A stretch of 43,031 nucleotides of DNA, taken from the NCBI GenBank assembly GCA_009929605.1, contig SAAC01000008.1, positions 1 to 43,031 on the forward strand, in the 5' to 3' direction. Positions 17,839 through 27,559 of this stretch are shown here, in pieces (the first letter of the stretch is position 1; the number at the start of each line of letters is the position of its first letter). A program made the position numbers and the translations under genes. The notes below the pieces were generated by a model. The model saw only the letters and a list, made by a program, of their open reading frames with translations. It had not been told where the DNA came from and did no database searches. The stretch is from Negativicutes bacterium. GTDB taxonomy: Bacteria > Bacillota > Negativicutes > Veillonellales > Veillonellaceae.

Positions 17839-19578
17839 CTAGTGTTGATCCGATGGAGGTCCCAAGAAGCGGTTGTGCTGAGCGTGTTTTACGGTTCTGG
17901 GGGACTTTCTCGCTCTAGAGCCCTCGTGCCTCGCGTTGCTCGACACATTGGGCCCTGTCGCGGAGATATCTGTGGTGTCGAATAGGGCGCCATTCACGGT
18001 GAAGTGCTCGGAGTCCTTTTTCGTAGTACCGAATAGGTTATTTTCGCCAGCATCATTAGCACGGCTATCGAAGGCACCTGGTGCTTTAGAGCGGCTCACG
18101 TGAGCATTGTAGGCTTTCCAATCCACGTCTGTAATTGTGCCGTTAGCATCCTTGATTAGAAAATCGGCAGAGCTAATGTCTGTGCCTTCGGACGCGGCAC
18201 GGTTGGCAGCTGCAATGATATAGGATTTTACATAGTCCATGAAAGAACCTGTGCCATCGCTATTGAGGGTCAGTGTTTTGCCATTACTATCCTTTAATTT
18301 TAGATCGTTGATGTAGTCTGTGTATTGAGCTTTGAGCATATAGGAATAGGAAATATCGCTATCGCTAAGAGTAATCATATTGGCAGAGTTATTCCTAGAT
18401 GTATTAGTAGATAGACCGTTTCCGTCCATTGAAGGCGTACTTGTTGTCGCCACTGCCATAGGTGCCTGTTCTGTAGGTGTGTTACCCATGTCAGCTGTTG
18501 GTAATTGCCCCTTGGTTGCGGAGCTTTCACCAGAGCCCGTTTGAGCTTGTGGGACCATGCCACGGCCCATCATAGATTTTTTGTATGTTGTCACATCGTG
18601 ATAATTCCACTCGTAGGCCATATCGGCGGCATCGAGGTCGGTGATTGGACAGAAGGCCACGACGGCAAAGATGTCTGTGCTTGCATCAGCGGCACCGAGA
18701 GCGTTGAGGTATGGACGGTAGTCGCTGTGGTTGCCTGTGGCGCCTAATAATAGGGACACGGAACCGCCAGCGCTAGTACCATTGGAGATGATTTTCGTCG
18801 CATCCCCAGGCATACGGCTGTCATTGGAATGAAGGTAGGCCACAGCCGCTTGGAGATCGACGATGACCGCAGGGGCCTTGCCGTAGTATTCACCGGTTGT
18901 TTCATTTTTGTTTGTGCGACCACGCGTGGCAGGGGCTGCTACGACATAGCCACGAAAGAGGGCATATGTGGATGCGTCAGTGCCTCCTTCGAGGCTTTTA
19001 CCAGGAATGGCAGCGGTACTAGGCATATAACCACCGACGGAATTTGGTAAGAAAATAGGCGCCGTTTTCGCGTCGTATTTGCCGACCTTTTTATTTTGGA
19101 AATAATCCTCTGGAATGTAGATGTTCATGTATTGGTAGTTCACGTCCACTGGATTGGCCACGTAAGGGATGTTTTCGTACGCTCGGTAAGATACAGTTTT
19201 GTTATCTACGGTAGCGGTGCGAGTTTCGTATGTTGCATTAGCATCAAATGTTAAACTATAGTTGGATTGCGTTGTGGCTGATAATGGCACTTCTAGGGGC
19301 TGTTCTGTAATTTGACGAGTGGTGCCGACTGGTTGTGTGCTATTTTGAGACTGTTGTGTTGATACTGGCATTTGTGAAATTGTACCGGACGCCAGACCTA
19401 CAGTGGGGACAGTTATAATCGTGGCATTGGTATCATTAATTTTGGAACTTATAATGGCGTTGTTTGGTGTTGCTGCAGATGCATTGGTTGCGTTAGAGGC
19501 TGCCCATACAGGTACGCTACCAGTGATGACTATGGCGCAAGCCAAGGCCGTGATGGAATAGGTTTTAGATAATTTCAT
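17839..19578 (-). CDS. Secreted alpha/beta-hydrolase (tannase/feruloyl-esterase-like), C-terminally truncated
   Basis: 579 residues. The signal peptide is MKLSKTYSITALACAIVITG with cleavage near VWA-AS (about 26), followed by a Ser/Thr/Asn-rich stretch to ~105. The hydrolase core has the nucleophile Ser269 in NGTSAGGSV and resembles subtype B tannases, which cleave gallate esters. A low-complexity insert spans about 350-410. The family's Asp and His should follow the HFT region near residue 515. Instead the frame runs into Arg/Ser-rich sequence of different character and stops, so the catalytic His is missing. It is probably inactive unless a frame error explains this. GGGAG precedes the start. 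Confidence 0.7.
   Translation of the reverse strand: MKLSKTYSITALACAIVITGSVPVWAASNATNASAATPNNAIISSKINDTNATIITVPTVGLASGTISQMPVSTQQSQNSTQPVGTTRQITEQPLEVPLSATTQSNYSLTFDANATYETRTATVDNKTVSYRAYENIPYVANPVDVNYQYMNIYIPEDYFQNKKVGKYDAKTAPIFLPNSVGGYMPSTAAIPGKSLEGGTDASTYALFRGYVVAAPATRGRTNKNETTGEYYGKAPAVIVDLQAAVAYLHSNDSRMPGDATKIISNGTSAGGSVSLLLGATGNHSDYRPYLNALGAADASTDIFAVVAFCPITDLDAADMAYEWNYHDVTTYKKSMMGRGMVPQAQTGSGESSATKGQLPTADMGNTPTEQAPMAVATTSTPSMDGNGLSTNTSRNNSANMITLSDSDISYSYMLKAQYTDYINDLKLKDSNGKTLTLNSDGTGSFMDYVKSYIIAAANRAASEGTDISSADFLIKDANGTITDVDWKAYNAHVSRSKAPGAFDSRANDAGENNLFGTTKKDSEHFTVNGALFDTTDISATGPNVSSNARHEGSRARKSPRTVKHAQHNRFLGPPSDQH
17908..17942 (-). repeat. Possible degenerate copy of the conserved hairpin module
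   Basis: Plus-strand CTCGCTCTAGAG... and ...GCTCGAC at the ends resemble the module's arms, with a divergent middle. It falls exactly where the esterase frame loses family resemblance. This is a by-eye match and weaker than copies A-F. The rest of 17672-17838 is relatively GC-rich with no gene seen. Confidence 0.25.
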
Positions 19579-19903
19579 GTTGATCTCCCAAAAAATATAA
19601 TTGAGTCGACATCGGGACTAACTATATTGAGTTCGTAAAAAATCAAAATTCTTATAATACTTTACACTGAAAGTATGAAATCATGGTGAAAGTTCCGTAA
19701 TATAGCTCTGCCAATAGAGCTTGTTTAATAGCAATAGTATATAGGAGTTTAATTTTTAGATTGTGTAAAATTAAAATGACGAATTTGGTTGTGTAAAATA
19801 TAATTAATGTATCGAAATAATCGAAATGTAACAGAGGATCAGTAATAATTTAGAAATATTGGGTGCAAGCTCTTGTGATTATTCATTAAATAAGAAGACT
19901 AAC

Positions 19904-19978
19904 ATGGAATTATTTGAAGCATTAAAAAGAAGATGTAGCATTCGTAGATATACTGGCGAAGTGCCAACGGAACTTTGA
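19904..19978 (+). pseudogene. Nitroreductase-family N-terminal stub
   Basis: The 24-codon frame begins MELFEALKRRCSIRRYTGE, which matches the conserved start of nitroreductase-family flavoproteins (the Arg-Arg-Tyr FMN-binding motif), then hits TGA. The following 130 bases show no continuation in any frame. Only the first tenth of the gene survives. The 19600-19900 stretch upstream is AT-rich and holds two TGTGTAAAAT repeats (near 19763 and 19790) but no gene. Confidence 0.55.
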
Positions 19979-20020
19979 TCACTAGCTTCACGTCGAAAGT
20001 ATTAAAGGATAAATTAAAAT

Positions 20021-20096
20021 AGCAAAAATATGCCCCTCATTGTAGCGAGCTTGGAGGTCTCCTCCAGCCGAGTCTCAATGAGGGGCATATTTTGCT
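20021..20096 (-). terminator. Long terminator of fruA with the conserved tip module (copy C)
   Basis: A 21-bp stem with one bulged base (AGCAAAAATATGCCCCTCATTG with its complement to 20096) encloses, on the minus strand, GACTCGGCTGGAGG-AGA-CCTCCAAGCTCGCT. Relative to copy A, the inner stem TAGAGG/CCTCTA becomes TGGAGG/CCTCCA, a compensatory change that argues the stem matters. T-rich on both flanks, so possibly bidirectional. Confidence 0.8.
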
Positions 20097-20108
20097 ATGT
20101 ATCTTATT

Positions 20109-22118
20109 TTAAGCTTTCACAGGATTTTTCAAAATGGCCAATAATGCACAACCAATCACTGCACCGATGGCAATGGATACTAGGTACATTAATGGATTAC
20201 CAATTGTTGGTACTACGAAGATCCCACCATGTGGAGCACGCAATGTGCATTCAAAGAACATGGATAAGGCACCTGCTGTACCAGCACCGATGATGCAAGA
20301 CGGTAATACGCGAATAGGATCAGCCGCTGCAAATGGGATGGCACCTTCTGTGATGAAGGATAGGCCCATGATGTAGTTTGTAGGACCGGATTTGCGTTCT
20401 GCTTCGCTGAAACGATTAGGGAACAATGTAGTACAAAGGGCGATGGCTAATGGAGGAACCATGCCGCCTGCCATTACGGATGCCATGATACCGTATTCAC
20501 CAGTAGCAAGAGCACCAGTACCGATAACGTAAGCGGCTTTATTGACAGGACCACCCATATCTACGGACATCATAGCGCCGAAGATAAGACCTAAGAGAAC
20601 ACGGCTAGATGTGCCCATAGTTTGAAGGCTTTCCATCAACCAGTTGTTCAAGGCAGATACTGGAGGATTGATGATGAAAGTAATGGCGATACCGATGAAC
20701 AATACGCCAAGCACTGGGTAGAATAATACAGGTTTTGTACCTTCCAAAGAATCAGGTAAACCAGATACTAATTTTTTGATACCTAATACAAGATAACCAG
20801 CTACGAAACCAGCAATTAAGGCACCAAGGAAACCAGAACCACCTTGGTTAGCAAGCATACCACCAACGAAACCAGCAGCAAGACCAGGACGGTCAGCAAT
20901 ACTCATGGCGATGTAACCAGCTAATACGGGAAGCATAAAGCCGAAGGATGTACCGCCGACTTTCATCAAGAAGGCCGCCAATGGAGTACCGGAGCCGAAG
21001 CCGGATGGATTGGTAGGATCGAATGTATCAAATAGGAACGCGAGGGCGATGAGGATACCTCCACCGATAACAAATGGAAGCATATGAGATACGCCATTCA
21101 TCAAATGTTTATAGATTTGACGGCCGATGCTGTCGTTTGCGGAGTCTTCTACTTGTGCTGTATCGTCAGCTATTGCTTGGTATACAGGATTGTCGCCAGA
21201 CATGGCTTGGGTCAATAATTCTTCAGATTTGTTGATGCCGTTAGCTACTTTCGTCTGGATTAATTGTTTACCGTTGAAGCGTGCCATTGCTACTTGTTTG
21301 TCTGCAGCGATGATGATGCATTTCGCATTGGAGATTTCTTCCGGTGTTAACGCATCTTTGATACCTGCAGCGCCATTTTTTTCTACCTTGAGGGAAATGC
21401 CCATTTCTTTGGCTTTGCGTTCGAGGGATTCAGCAGCCATATATGTGTGGGCAATGCCTGTAGGACATGCTGTTACGGCTAAAACATCATATTGGCCTTT
21501 TACTTTTCTGGCGGATGGTTTTTCTTCGTTAGCGCCAGTAGTTTCTGCTGTAGCTGTTGCAGCTGTCGCGGCCACTGTTGTGGCGTTGGCAGACATATCA
21601 TTGGCCACGTCTGTTAGGGTATCTTCAGTTTTAATAAAACCAGGTACAGTTACGTCGAATTTGTCGTTTTCTTTTGCATCGATTAATGCCAAGAAACGTT
21701 CTGTAGAATCAGCTGCAATCAATGCTTCTTTGAAATCAGGGTCAATGATCATCGTTGCTAATTTGCTCAATACTTCTACATGTGTATTAGCAGCTCCTTC
21801 TGGGGCTGCAATCATGAAGAACAATCGCGCAGGATTACCGTCCAGGCTATCAAAATCGACACCGCCAGGTACGACCATAGCAGAAAGGCCGGCATCTTTT
21901 ACACCACTAGATTTCGCATGTGGTGTGGCAATGCCTTCCCCAAGTCCTGTGGAACCGGAATTTTCGCGTTCAAATACGGCTTGTAAATACGTATCTTTGT
22001 CAGCTAAATGGCCGCCTTTTTCCATTAAATCCCCAAGAATATAAATAGCGTCAATCTTGGTGGCAGGGTCAGCATTGAGCTGAATGGATTGGCTTTTCAG
22101 TAAATCCGTAATTTGCAT
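20109..22118 (-). CDS. fruA: PTS fructose transporter, fused EIIABC
   Basis: 669 residues with domain order A-B-C. EIIA (1-150) has phospho-His67 in GIATPHAK. An Ala/Thr-rich linker covers about 165-207. EIIB (208-305) has phospho-Cys218 in VTACPTGIAHTYMAAE. EIIC (330-669) is the membrane channel with about nine hydrophobic segments and the GGP/PADP-type motifs. It imports fructose as fructose 1-phosphate. AGAGGAG precedes the ATG. fruK lies 81 bases upstream on the same strand, and ptsI/ptsH lie 3.6 kb away. Confidence 0.95.
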   Translation of the reverse strand: MQITDLLKSQSIQLNADPATKIDAIYILGDLMEKGGHLADKDTYLQAVFERENSGSTGLGEGIATPHAKSSGVKDAGLSAMVVPGGVDFDSLDGNPARLFFMIAAPEGAANTHVEVLSKLATMIIDPDFKEALIAADSTERFLALIDAKENDKFDVTVPGFIKTEDTLTDVANDMSANATTVAATAATATAETTGANEEKPSARKVKGQYDVLAVTACPTGIAHTYMAAESLERKAKEMGISLKVEKNGAAGIKDALTPEEISNAKCIIIAADKQVAMARFNGKQLIQTKVANGINKSEELLTQAMSGDNPVYQAIADDTAQVEDSANDSIGRQIYKHLMNGVSHMLPFVIGGGILIALAFLFDTFDPTNPSGFGSGTPLAAFLMKVGGTSFGFMLPVLAGYIAMSIADRPGLAAGFVGGMLANQGGSGFLGALIAGFVAGYLVLGIKKLVSGLPDSLEGTKPVLFYPVLGVLFIGIAITFIINPPVSALNNWLMESLQTMGTSSRVLLGLIFGAMMSVDMGGPVNKAAYVIGTGALATGEYGIMASVMAGGMVPPLAIALCTTLFPNRFSEAERKSGPTNYIMGLSFITEGAIPFAAADPIRVLPSCIIGAGTAGALSMFFECTLRAPHGGIFVVPTIGNPLMYLVSIAIGAVIGCALLAILKNPVKA

Positions 22119-22199
22119 AATGTAACTCCTCTTTCTTACATTGTTACAGTGAATATTTTAAAACTAATACTTAAGTATCATAACCTTTTTATTATACTA

Positions 22200-23114
22200 T
22201 TATTTTTTGATTGTTGAAAGTAAGACCTCAACTTCTGGTTTTGTGGCTAAATTCGTAGAGAACGCAGAGGCGGAACCAGTACAGATACCCCAATAGAGGG
22301 CCTCTTGCAAATCGCCATTAGATTGTTCGTATCCCGTGATGAAGCCTGCTACCATGGAATCACCAGCCCCAACAGAGTTGATTAAGGTTCCTTTTGGTGC
22401 AAGACTTGTGAATACTTGACCGTCTGCACTGATTAGAATAGCACCGTCACCAGCCATGGAGATGAGTACATGCTGTGCTCCCTGGATTTGCAATTCTTTC
22501 GCGGCAGCTACTAAATCATCTTGAGTAGATAGGGGGCGACCAAATATTTCAGATAGTTCGTGATTATTTGGTTTAATCAAGAATGGTTTGTATGGTAATA
22601 CCTTTGTTAATAGATCTTTCGTAGCATCTACGATGATGCGGATATTTTTTGATTCCATGCGTTGCATAATGAGTTCGTACATATCGCTAGGCAAACTGCT
22701 TGGGATACTGCCGGCTAGTACAAGAATGTCATTATCTTGCAGAGTATCTAGTTGTGTGTACAATGCTTGTAGTTCGCCATCCGATATGATAGGTCCATGG
22801 CCGTTAATTTCCGTTTCCTCTGAGGTGGCTTTCACTTTCACATTGATACGCGTGAGACCAGTGCTGAGGCGGATAAATTGTTCGGACACACCAAATTCGC
22901 CTAGTTGGCGTACGATTTCATCACCGCTGAATCCGGCGATGAAGCCGAGAGCCGTTGTGTTTATACCAAGATTATTTAGGACAATAGACACATTGATGCC
23001 CTTGCCACCGGCGAGAACTAGCTCGTCCTCAGTACGGTTGATTGTACCTGTAGTGAGCGTTGGTAAATGGACGATGTAATCAAGAGAAGGGTTGAAGGTA
23101 ACCGTATAAATCAT
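22200..23114 (-). CDS. fruK: 1-phosphofructokinase
   Basis: 304 residues, PfkB/ribokinase family. MIYTVTFNPSLDYIVHL at the start, GGKGINVSIVLNNLG near 37-51, and the catalytic NSVGAGDSMVAGF near 245 are all present. It phosphorylates fructose 1-phosphate to the 1,6-bisphosphate, the step after FruA. AAGGAG precedes the start. A small GCCTGA/TCAGGC hairpin lies upstream (about 23160-23177). No fruR regulator is adjacent. Confidence 0.93.
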   Translation of the reverse strand: MIYTVTFNPSLDYIVHLPTLTTGTINRTEDELVLAGGKGINVSIVLNNLGINTTALGFIAGFSGDEIVRQLGEFGVSEQFIRLSTGLTRINVKVKATSEETEINGHGPIISDGELQALYTQLDTLQDNDILVLAGSIPSSLPSDMYELIMQRMESKNIRIIVDATKDLLTKVLPYKPFLIKPNNHELSEIFGRPLSTQDDLVAAAKELQIQGAQHVLISMAGDGAILISADGQVFTSLAPKGTLINSVGAGDSMVAGFITGYEQSNGDLQEALYWGICTGSASAFSTNLATKPEVEVLLSTIKK

Positions 23115-23216
23115 GGTTGTTCTCCTTGCAGTTAGAGTAATGAATATATTTGTGCATGGGCCTGAATTGTATCAGGCGCTAGCTAATGGACGTGTAATGT
23201 ATTCCATGGTACATAG

Positions 23217-24590
23217 TTACATGGATCGTTTTCGTAATTGGTACCAATGAAATAGAGGTAGTAGATATAGATAAAATGCGAATGGTATATAGCCAGTTAG
23301 GGATGTGTCCATCATAACCGTCGGTATCATGGCGGCGATGTTCCATGGAATCATCGGTGCTAATACAATGCCCGTATTTTCAAAATCGAGCATTACATCT
23401 TTATCTTGAATCTTGTGTTTCGCATAAGTAATGCGCATGATGGAATGGGTCATAACGGTGGCAATGGATTGGCTACACCCAATGCCGCCAGTAATAATGG
23501 ATAAAATGACGTTCGCCACGAATATATCGCTCCGTGTTTGGACGTGTTCCAATAATTGGCGGACGCTAGACCAGAATCCAACGCCGTCGAGCATGCCGGA
23601 GATGGCACAGGCCACAAAAATTGATACAGCTGGTTCGGCCATAACCTTGATGCCACCACCGTGAATGATGGTGCTCAATGGATTGTCCACAGGTAATGTA
23701 AATCCCCAGAAACTCATGTTGATGAGTTCTAGGACTGAGTGCCCTTGGTATAGATAGGCCAATACGGATGCTGCGAGAGCGCTGAGGCCGATAGGCCAAC
23801 GAATGGATAGTTTAAATGGCAATAATGCCACGACGATGGCTACCGGTATCCATAACATTGGTGTCATGGTGAATGTGGATGCAATTTGCTCTGTTAGGTT
23901 GCTTTCAGCGGTTTCTAGTGGATACATAAAGGATAAAGCCGTATAGAGCACAATGGAAACAAGCAATGCGGGCAAACTGTTCATAAACATAGGTCCGATA
24001 TTGCGCGGTACTGATGTATGGGTGAGGGCTGCTACGAGGCTCGCACTAGATGATAGCGGGGAATTGCGATCCCCTACATAGGCGCCGGCGATGATGGCCC
24101 CGGCCACCATGTCTGCCGGAATGCCACCTGCCTTGGCAATAATAATGAGCACAAGTCCAATGGTACCGACAGTGCCTAATGATGTACCCAAGAGGCCACT
24201 CACGAGAGCAGGCAATAGGAAGGCGCATACCACGAAGAGTGACGGTTCTAGAAAACTGAGTCCTACGGATATGATGGTAGGAATCGTACCAGATGCCTGC
24301 CACATGGAGGTGAGCCAGCCGATAAGCAAGAAAATTTGGATGACGATAGAGGCGGAAAAGGCCCCTTTTTTTGAAAAATCTATAAGCGTAGACCAATCGT
24401 AGCCAGACTGATTGAGCGCATAGGCCATGATGAGCCATACGAAAATGAGCGCAATGGCAATGGAAACACCGTTGGCCACGCATACAACGATGAATATGCA
24501 GGAAATGAGTAAGGCCAATAGGGGCAGCCAATTGCTTGGCAAGTGATATCGTTGGCCTAGTAATTGTTTGAGTAGTTGTAACCAATTCAT
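23217..24590 (-). CDS. NhaC-family Na+/H+ antiporter
   Basis: 457 residues from the ATG at 24590, with about eleven membrane segments. GTSLGTVGTIG, then GAIIAGAYVGDRNSPLSSSA and the late VMTHSIMRITYAKHK/ APMIPWNIAA stretches are the NhaC signature. Members exchange Na+ for H+ or substrates such as malate/lactate. In-frame ATGs at 24614 and 24596 exist, but TTTAGG seven bases before 24590 favours the shortest form. It lies between dapF and fruK on the same strand. The true exchanged substrate is unknown. Confidence 0.85.
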   Translation of the reverse strand: MNWLQLLKQLLGQRYHLPSNWLPLLALLISCIFIVVCVANGVSIAIALIFVWLIMAYALNQSGYDWSTLIDFSKKGAFSASIVIQIFLLIGWLTSMWQASGTIPTIISVGLSFLEPSLFVVCAFLLPALVSGLLGTSLGTVGTIGLVLIIIAKAGGIPADMVAGAIIAGAYVGDRNSPLSSSASLVAALTHTSVPRNIGPMFMNSLPALLVSIVLYTALSFMYPLETAESNLTEQIASTFTMTPMLWIPVAIVVALLPFKLSIRWPIGLSALAASVLAYLYQGHSVLELINMSFWGFTLPVDNPLSTIIHGGGIKVMAEPAVSIFVACAISGMLDGVGFWSSVRQLLEHVQTRSDIFVANVILSIITGGIGCSQSIATVMTHSIMRITYAKHKIQDKDVMLDFENTGIVLAPMIPWNIAAMIPTVMMDTSLTGYIPFAFYLYLLPLFHWYQLRKRSM

Positions 24591-24695
24591 AGTCATACCT
24601 AAAAGGGGACTCATATATGTGTTGCAGCTAGTAGCTAGATTCGATTTATAGGAGTGTTCGACTTAGCTATGGCTGTGAATATGAGTCCCAAATAA

Positions 24696-25529
24696 TTAAT
24701 CGATATTGAGTTCTGTTTCAAATACTTCTTCTGCAGGACCAGTCATAAATACGGTGCTGTCTTCACGATAGCTGATATGTAATGTGCCTAGGTACAATTC
24801 TACGTCTACTTCGCGGCCCGTCAGACCTTTTTCGTAGGACATGACTGCGGATGCGCAAGAACCAGTACCGCATGCAAGTGTAGCACCAGCACCGCGTTCC
24901 CAAGTACGGACTTTGATATGATGGTCGTTTACAACCTCAACATAGTTGATATTGCTTTTTCGAGGGAATATTGGGTGTGTTTCTAGTTGAGGGCCTTGTG
25001 TATGAAGAGCTATTTTTGTTACGTCCTCTACGAATACCTCTGTATGAGGAACACCCATCAATACAGAACTAACAGGGATTATTTCGCCATTCAGTTCCAA
25101 TGGATAGTCGATGACTTTGTCGATGTTCACATCCATTGGGATATCTTTACTGTTAAAGAATGGTTTTCCCATATCAACGGTTACTAGTGTTACTTTGCCG
25201 TTTTCAATGGTCAAACTTGGTTTCATGATACCTGCCAATGTTTCGATGGTGAAAGTATCTGTCGTGATTTGGCCATGTTCATAGGCGTATTTAGAAAAGC
25301 ATCGGATGGCATTACCACACATTTCTGCCTCACTACCATCAGAATTGATGATACGCATGCGAATATCTGCTACATCAGAAGGTACAACGATAGCAAGACC
25401 ATCAGCACCGATACCAGTTTGACGATGGCATAATTTGATAGCTAATTCTGTATAATCTTTGTTTGCACCATTAGGATCAGAGAAAACGACAAAATCATTT
25501 CCGAGACCGTGCATCTTTGTTAATTTCAT
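24696..25529 (-). CDS. dapF: Diaminopimelate epimerase
   Basis: 277 residues. It converts LL- to meso-diaminopimelate for lysine and peptidoglycan. The two catalytic cysteines are Cys71 in EMCGNAIRCF and Cys219 in LACGTGSCA. An upstream in-frame start at 25562 is rejected because AAGGAG precedes the ATG at 25529 and the protein then begins MKLTKMHGLGNDFVV like relatives. It is divergently placed from ptsI. Confidence 0.95.
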   Translation of the reverse strand: MKLTKMHGLGNDFVVFSDPNGANKDYTELAIKLCHRQTGIGADGLAIVVPSDVADIRMRIINSDGSEAEMCGNAIRCFSKYAYEHGQITTDTFTIETLAGIMKPSLTIENGKVTLVTVDMGKPFFNSKDIPMDVNIDKVIDYPLELNGEIIPVSSVLMGVPHTEVFVEDVTKIALHTQGPQLETHPIFPRKSNINYVEVVNDHHIKVRTWERGAGATLACGTGSCASAVMSYEKGLTGREVDVELYLGTLHISYREDSTVFMTGPAEEVFETELNID

Positions 25530-25609
25530 GTAATAAACTCCTTGCTGTATATGGAATATCATATGTATAAAATCATTGAAATCTATTAAATTTAAATTTC
25601 GTATTTATT

Positions 25610-25680
25610 ATTATATCATGTTCTATAGAGTCTTGACACGCCCATTATTTCTTTATTCTTTTACTAATAAATGTTAAAAT
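25610..25680. promoter_or_regulatory. Divergent promoters for dapF (minus) and ptsI (plus)
   Basis: On the minus strand TGATATAAT (25610-25618) is an extended -10 about 80 bases before dapF. On the plus strand TGTTAAAAT (25672-25680) is an extended -10 45 bases before ptsI. A TTGACA at 25633-25638 has no -10 at the right distance. Confidence 0.4.
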
Positions 25681-25725
25681 ACAAGATAGAGTTATTTACA
25701 TTTCATTGAGAAAGGGTAGAGCCAC

Positions 25726-27453
25726 ATGCGTATTAAAGGTATCTCTGGTTCCCGCGGTATTGCGGTAGGCAATGTGTACAAATATATACAAGAAGAAATC
25801 GTTATTCCTGATTACATTGTGCCAGAGGGCGGAGTCGATCAAGAAATTGCAAAATTTGCCGGTGCTATGGCGGCCACATTAAAGCAATTAGATAATATTC
25901 GAAAGAAAACCCTCGATGAAATGGGGCCGGAGGAGGCTGCTATTTTCGAGGCGCATATGCAAATTGCCCAAGATCCATCTTTGTCTGATGGCATCAAAGC
26001 GCTTGTAGAATCTGGGGCTATGAATGTGGTGGCAGCAACGGAACAAACCATCAATACCTTCGCGGATATTTTTCTCGGCATGGAGGACCCATACATGCGT
26101 GAGCGTGGCGCGGACATCAAGGATATTGGTGATCGTTTGCTTCGTAATATGCTGGGAATGAACCCGCGTGGACTTTCGCACGTGACTGGTGATGTGATTT
26201 TGGTGGCTCATGATTTGGCACCATCCGATACGGCATCTTTAGATAAATCCATTGTGAAAGGCATTGTTACCGCAGCTGGCGGTCCGACTAGCCATGCAGC
26301 GATTATGGCGCGTACTTTGGAAATTCCAGCCGTTATGGGGCTGGGAGATATTGAGGCTTTCACCAATAGTGAAAGAGCCGTCGTTCTAGGCACAGACGGT
26401 GACGTTATCCTAGAACCAACGGACGAAGAATTTGCTAGCTATACACAGAAAGCGGCAGATTTCCAAAAGGAATTGCAATTATTGAAAGAATCTGCCAATT
26501 TGCCAGCGGTAACCACCGATGGTCATCACGTGGAATTGTTCGGCAACATCGGTAAAGCGAAAGATAGTAAAAATGCATTAACCATGGGCGCAGCCGGCAT
26601 CGGTTTATACCGTACTGAATTTCTTTATATGGAAAACGATACATTGCCAACGGAGGACGTGCAATTCGGGGAATATAAAAAGGTTGCGGAACAGATGAAG
26701 GGACAGCCTGTCATCATCCGCACCATGGATATCGGTGGCGACAAGGAATTGAAATGCCTTGATTTGCCACATGAAATGAATCCGTTCCTCGGGTATCGTG
26801 CTATCCGTATTTCCTTGAATCGTCCAGATATTTTTAAAGTACAATTGCGCGCACTATTGCGTGCGAGTGCATTTGGGGATATTCACATTATGTATCCTAT
26901 GATTGCCTCTGTTGAGGAAGTTAAAAAAGCGAATGCTATCTTGGACGAATGTAAACAAGAGTTACGTAATGAAAGCAAAGATTTTAACGAAAATATCAAA
27001 GTAGGCATCATGATTGAGGTCCCTGCAGCAGCGGTGATATCTCCAATTTTAGTGAAATACGTGGATTTCTTTAGTATTGGTACGAATGATTTGTGTCAAT
27101 ATACATTGGCTGTGGATCGTATGAATGAGAATATCGGTTATCTATACCAACCATTACATCCTGCAGTACTTCGGTTGATTAAAACCGTTATTGATGCCAG
27201 CCACGCACAGGGCAAGTTCACGGGCATGTGCGGTGAAATGGGTGGGGACCCGATGGCTACTATGATTCTTATTGGTCTTGGCCTTGATGAATTCAGTATG
27301 ACCGCATCCTCCATTCCATTGATTAAAAACATCGTTCGTTCTGTGTCCAAAGCAGAATGTGAGGGTATCGCTGCGAAGGCCCTTGAAATGGATACGGCTG
27401 AGGAGATTACGGCTTATGCTAAATCCTTACTAGCCGAAAAAGGTTTAAATTGA
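25726..27453 (+). CDS. ptsI: Phosphoenolpyruvate-protein phosphotransferase (PTS enzyme I)
   Basis: 575 residues, the full enzyme I length. The phospho-accepting His190 is in GGPTSHAAIMART, and the PEP-binding barrel includes GLYRTEFLYM near 295 and the catalytic Cys in GMCGEMGGDP near 500. It passes phosphate from PEP to HPr in the cytoplasm. GAAAGGG precedes the ATG. ptsH follows 106 bases later, the reverse of the common ptsH-ptsI order. Confidence 0.96.
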   Translation: MRIKGISGSRGIAVGNVYKYIQEEIVIPDYIVPEGGVDQEIAKFAGAMAATLKQLDNIRKKTLDEMGPEEAAIFEAHMQIAQDPSLSDGIKALVESGAMNVVAATEQTINTFADIFLGMEDPYMRERGADIKDIGDRLLRNMLGMNPRGLSHVTGDVILVAHDLAPSDTASLDKSIVKGIVTAAGGPTSHAAIMARTLEIPAVMGLGDIEAFTNSERAVVLGTDGDVILEPTDEEFASYTQKAADFQKELQLLKESANLPAVTTDGHHVELFGNIGKAKDSKNALTMGAAGIGLYRTEFLYMENDTLPTEDVQFGEYKKVAEQMKGQPVIIRTMDIGGDKELKCLDLPHEMNPFLGYRAIRISLNRPDIFKVQLRALLRASAFGDIHIMYPMIASVEEVKKANAILDECKQELRNESKDFNENIKVGIMIEVPAAAVISPILVKYVDFFSIGTNDLCQYTLAVDRMNENIGYLYQPLHPAVLRLIKTVIDASHAQGKFTGMCGEMGGDPMATMILIGLGLDEFSMTASSIPLIKNIVRSVSKAECEGIAAKALEMDTAEEITAYAKSLLAEKGLN

Positions 27454-27510
27454 TACAATAATACTACTATAGAACTGTACAATATCACGTGTTAATACGA
27501 CGGTTTTCTT

Positions 27511-27540
27511 GGTGAAAGTCGAGAGACTTTCATTATCACC
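27511..27540 (+). other. RNA hairpin between ptsI and ptsH
   Basis: GGTGA and GAAAGTC pair with GACTTTC and TCACC around a GAGA tetraloop, just before the ptsH ribosome binding site. It has no T-run, so it is more likely a processing or stability element between the two genes than a terminator. Confidence 0.5.
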
Positions 27541-27559
27541 GATTAGAAAGAGGTTTACT

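Noticed and set aside
21127..22044. 305-codon open frame on the plus strand
   Set aside because: It is antisense to fruA, whose domains and active residues are all intact; the open frame is a codon-bias shadow.
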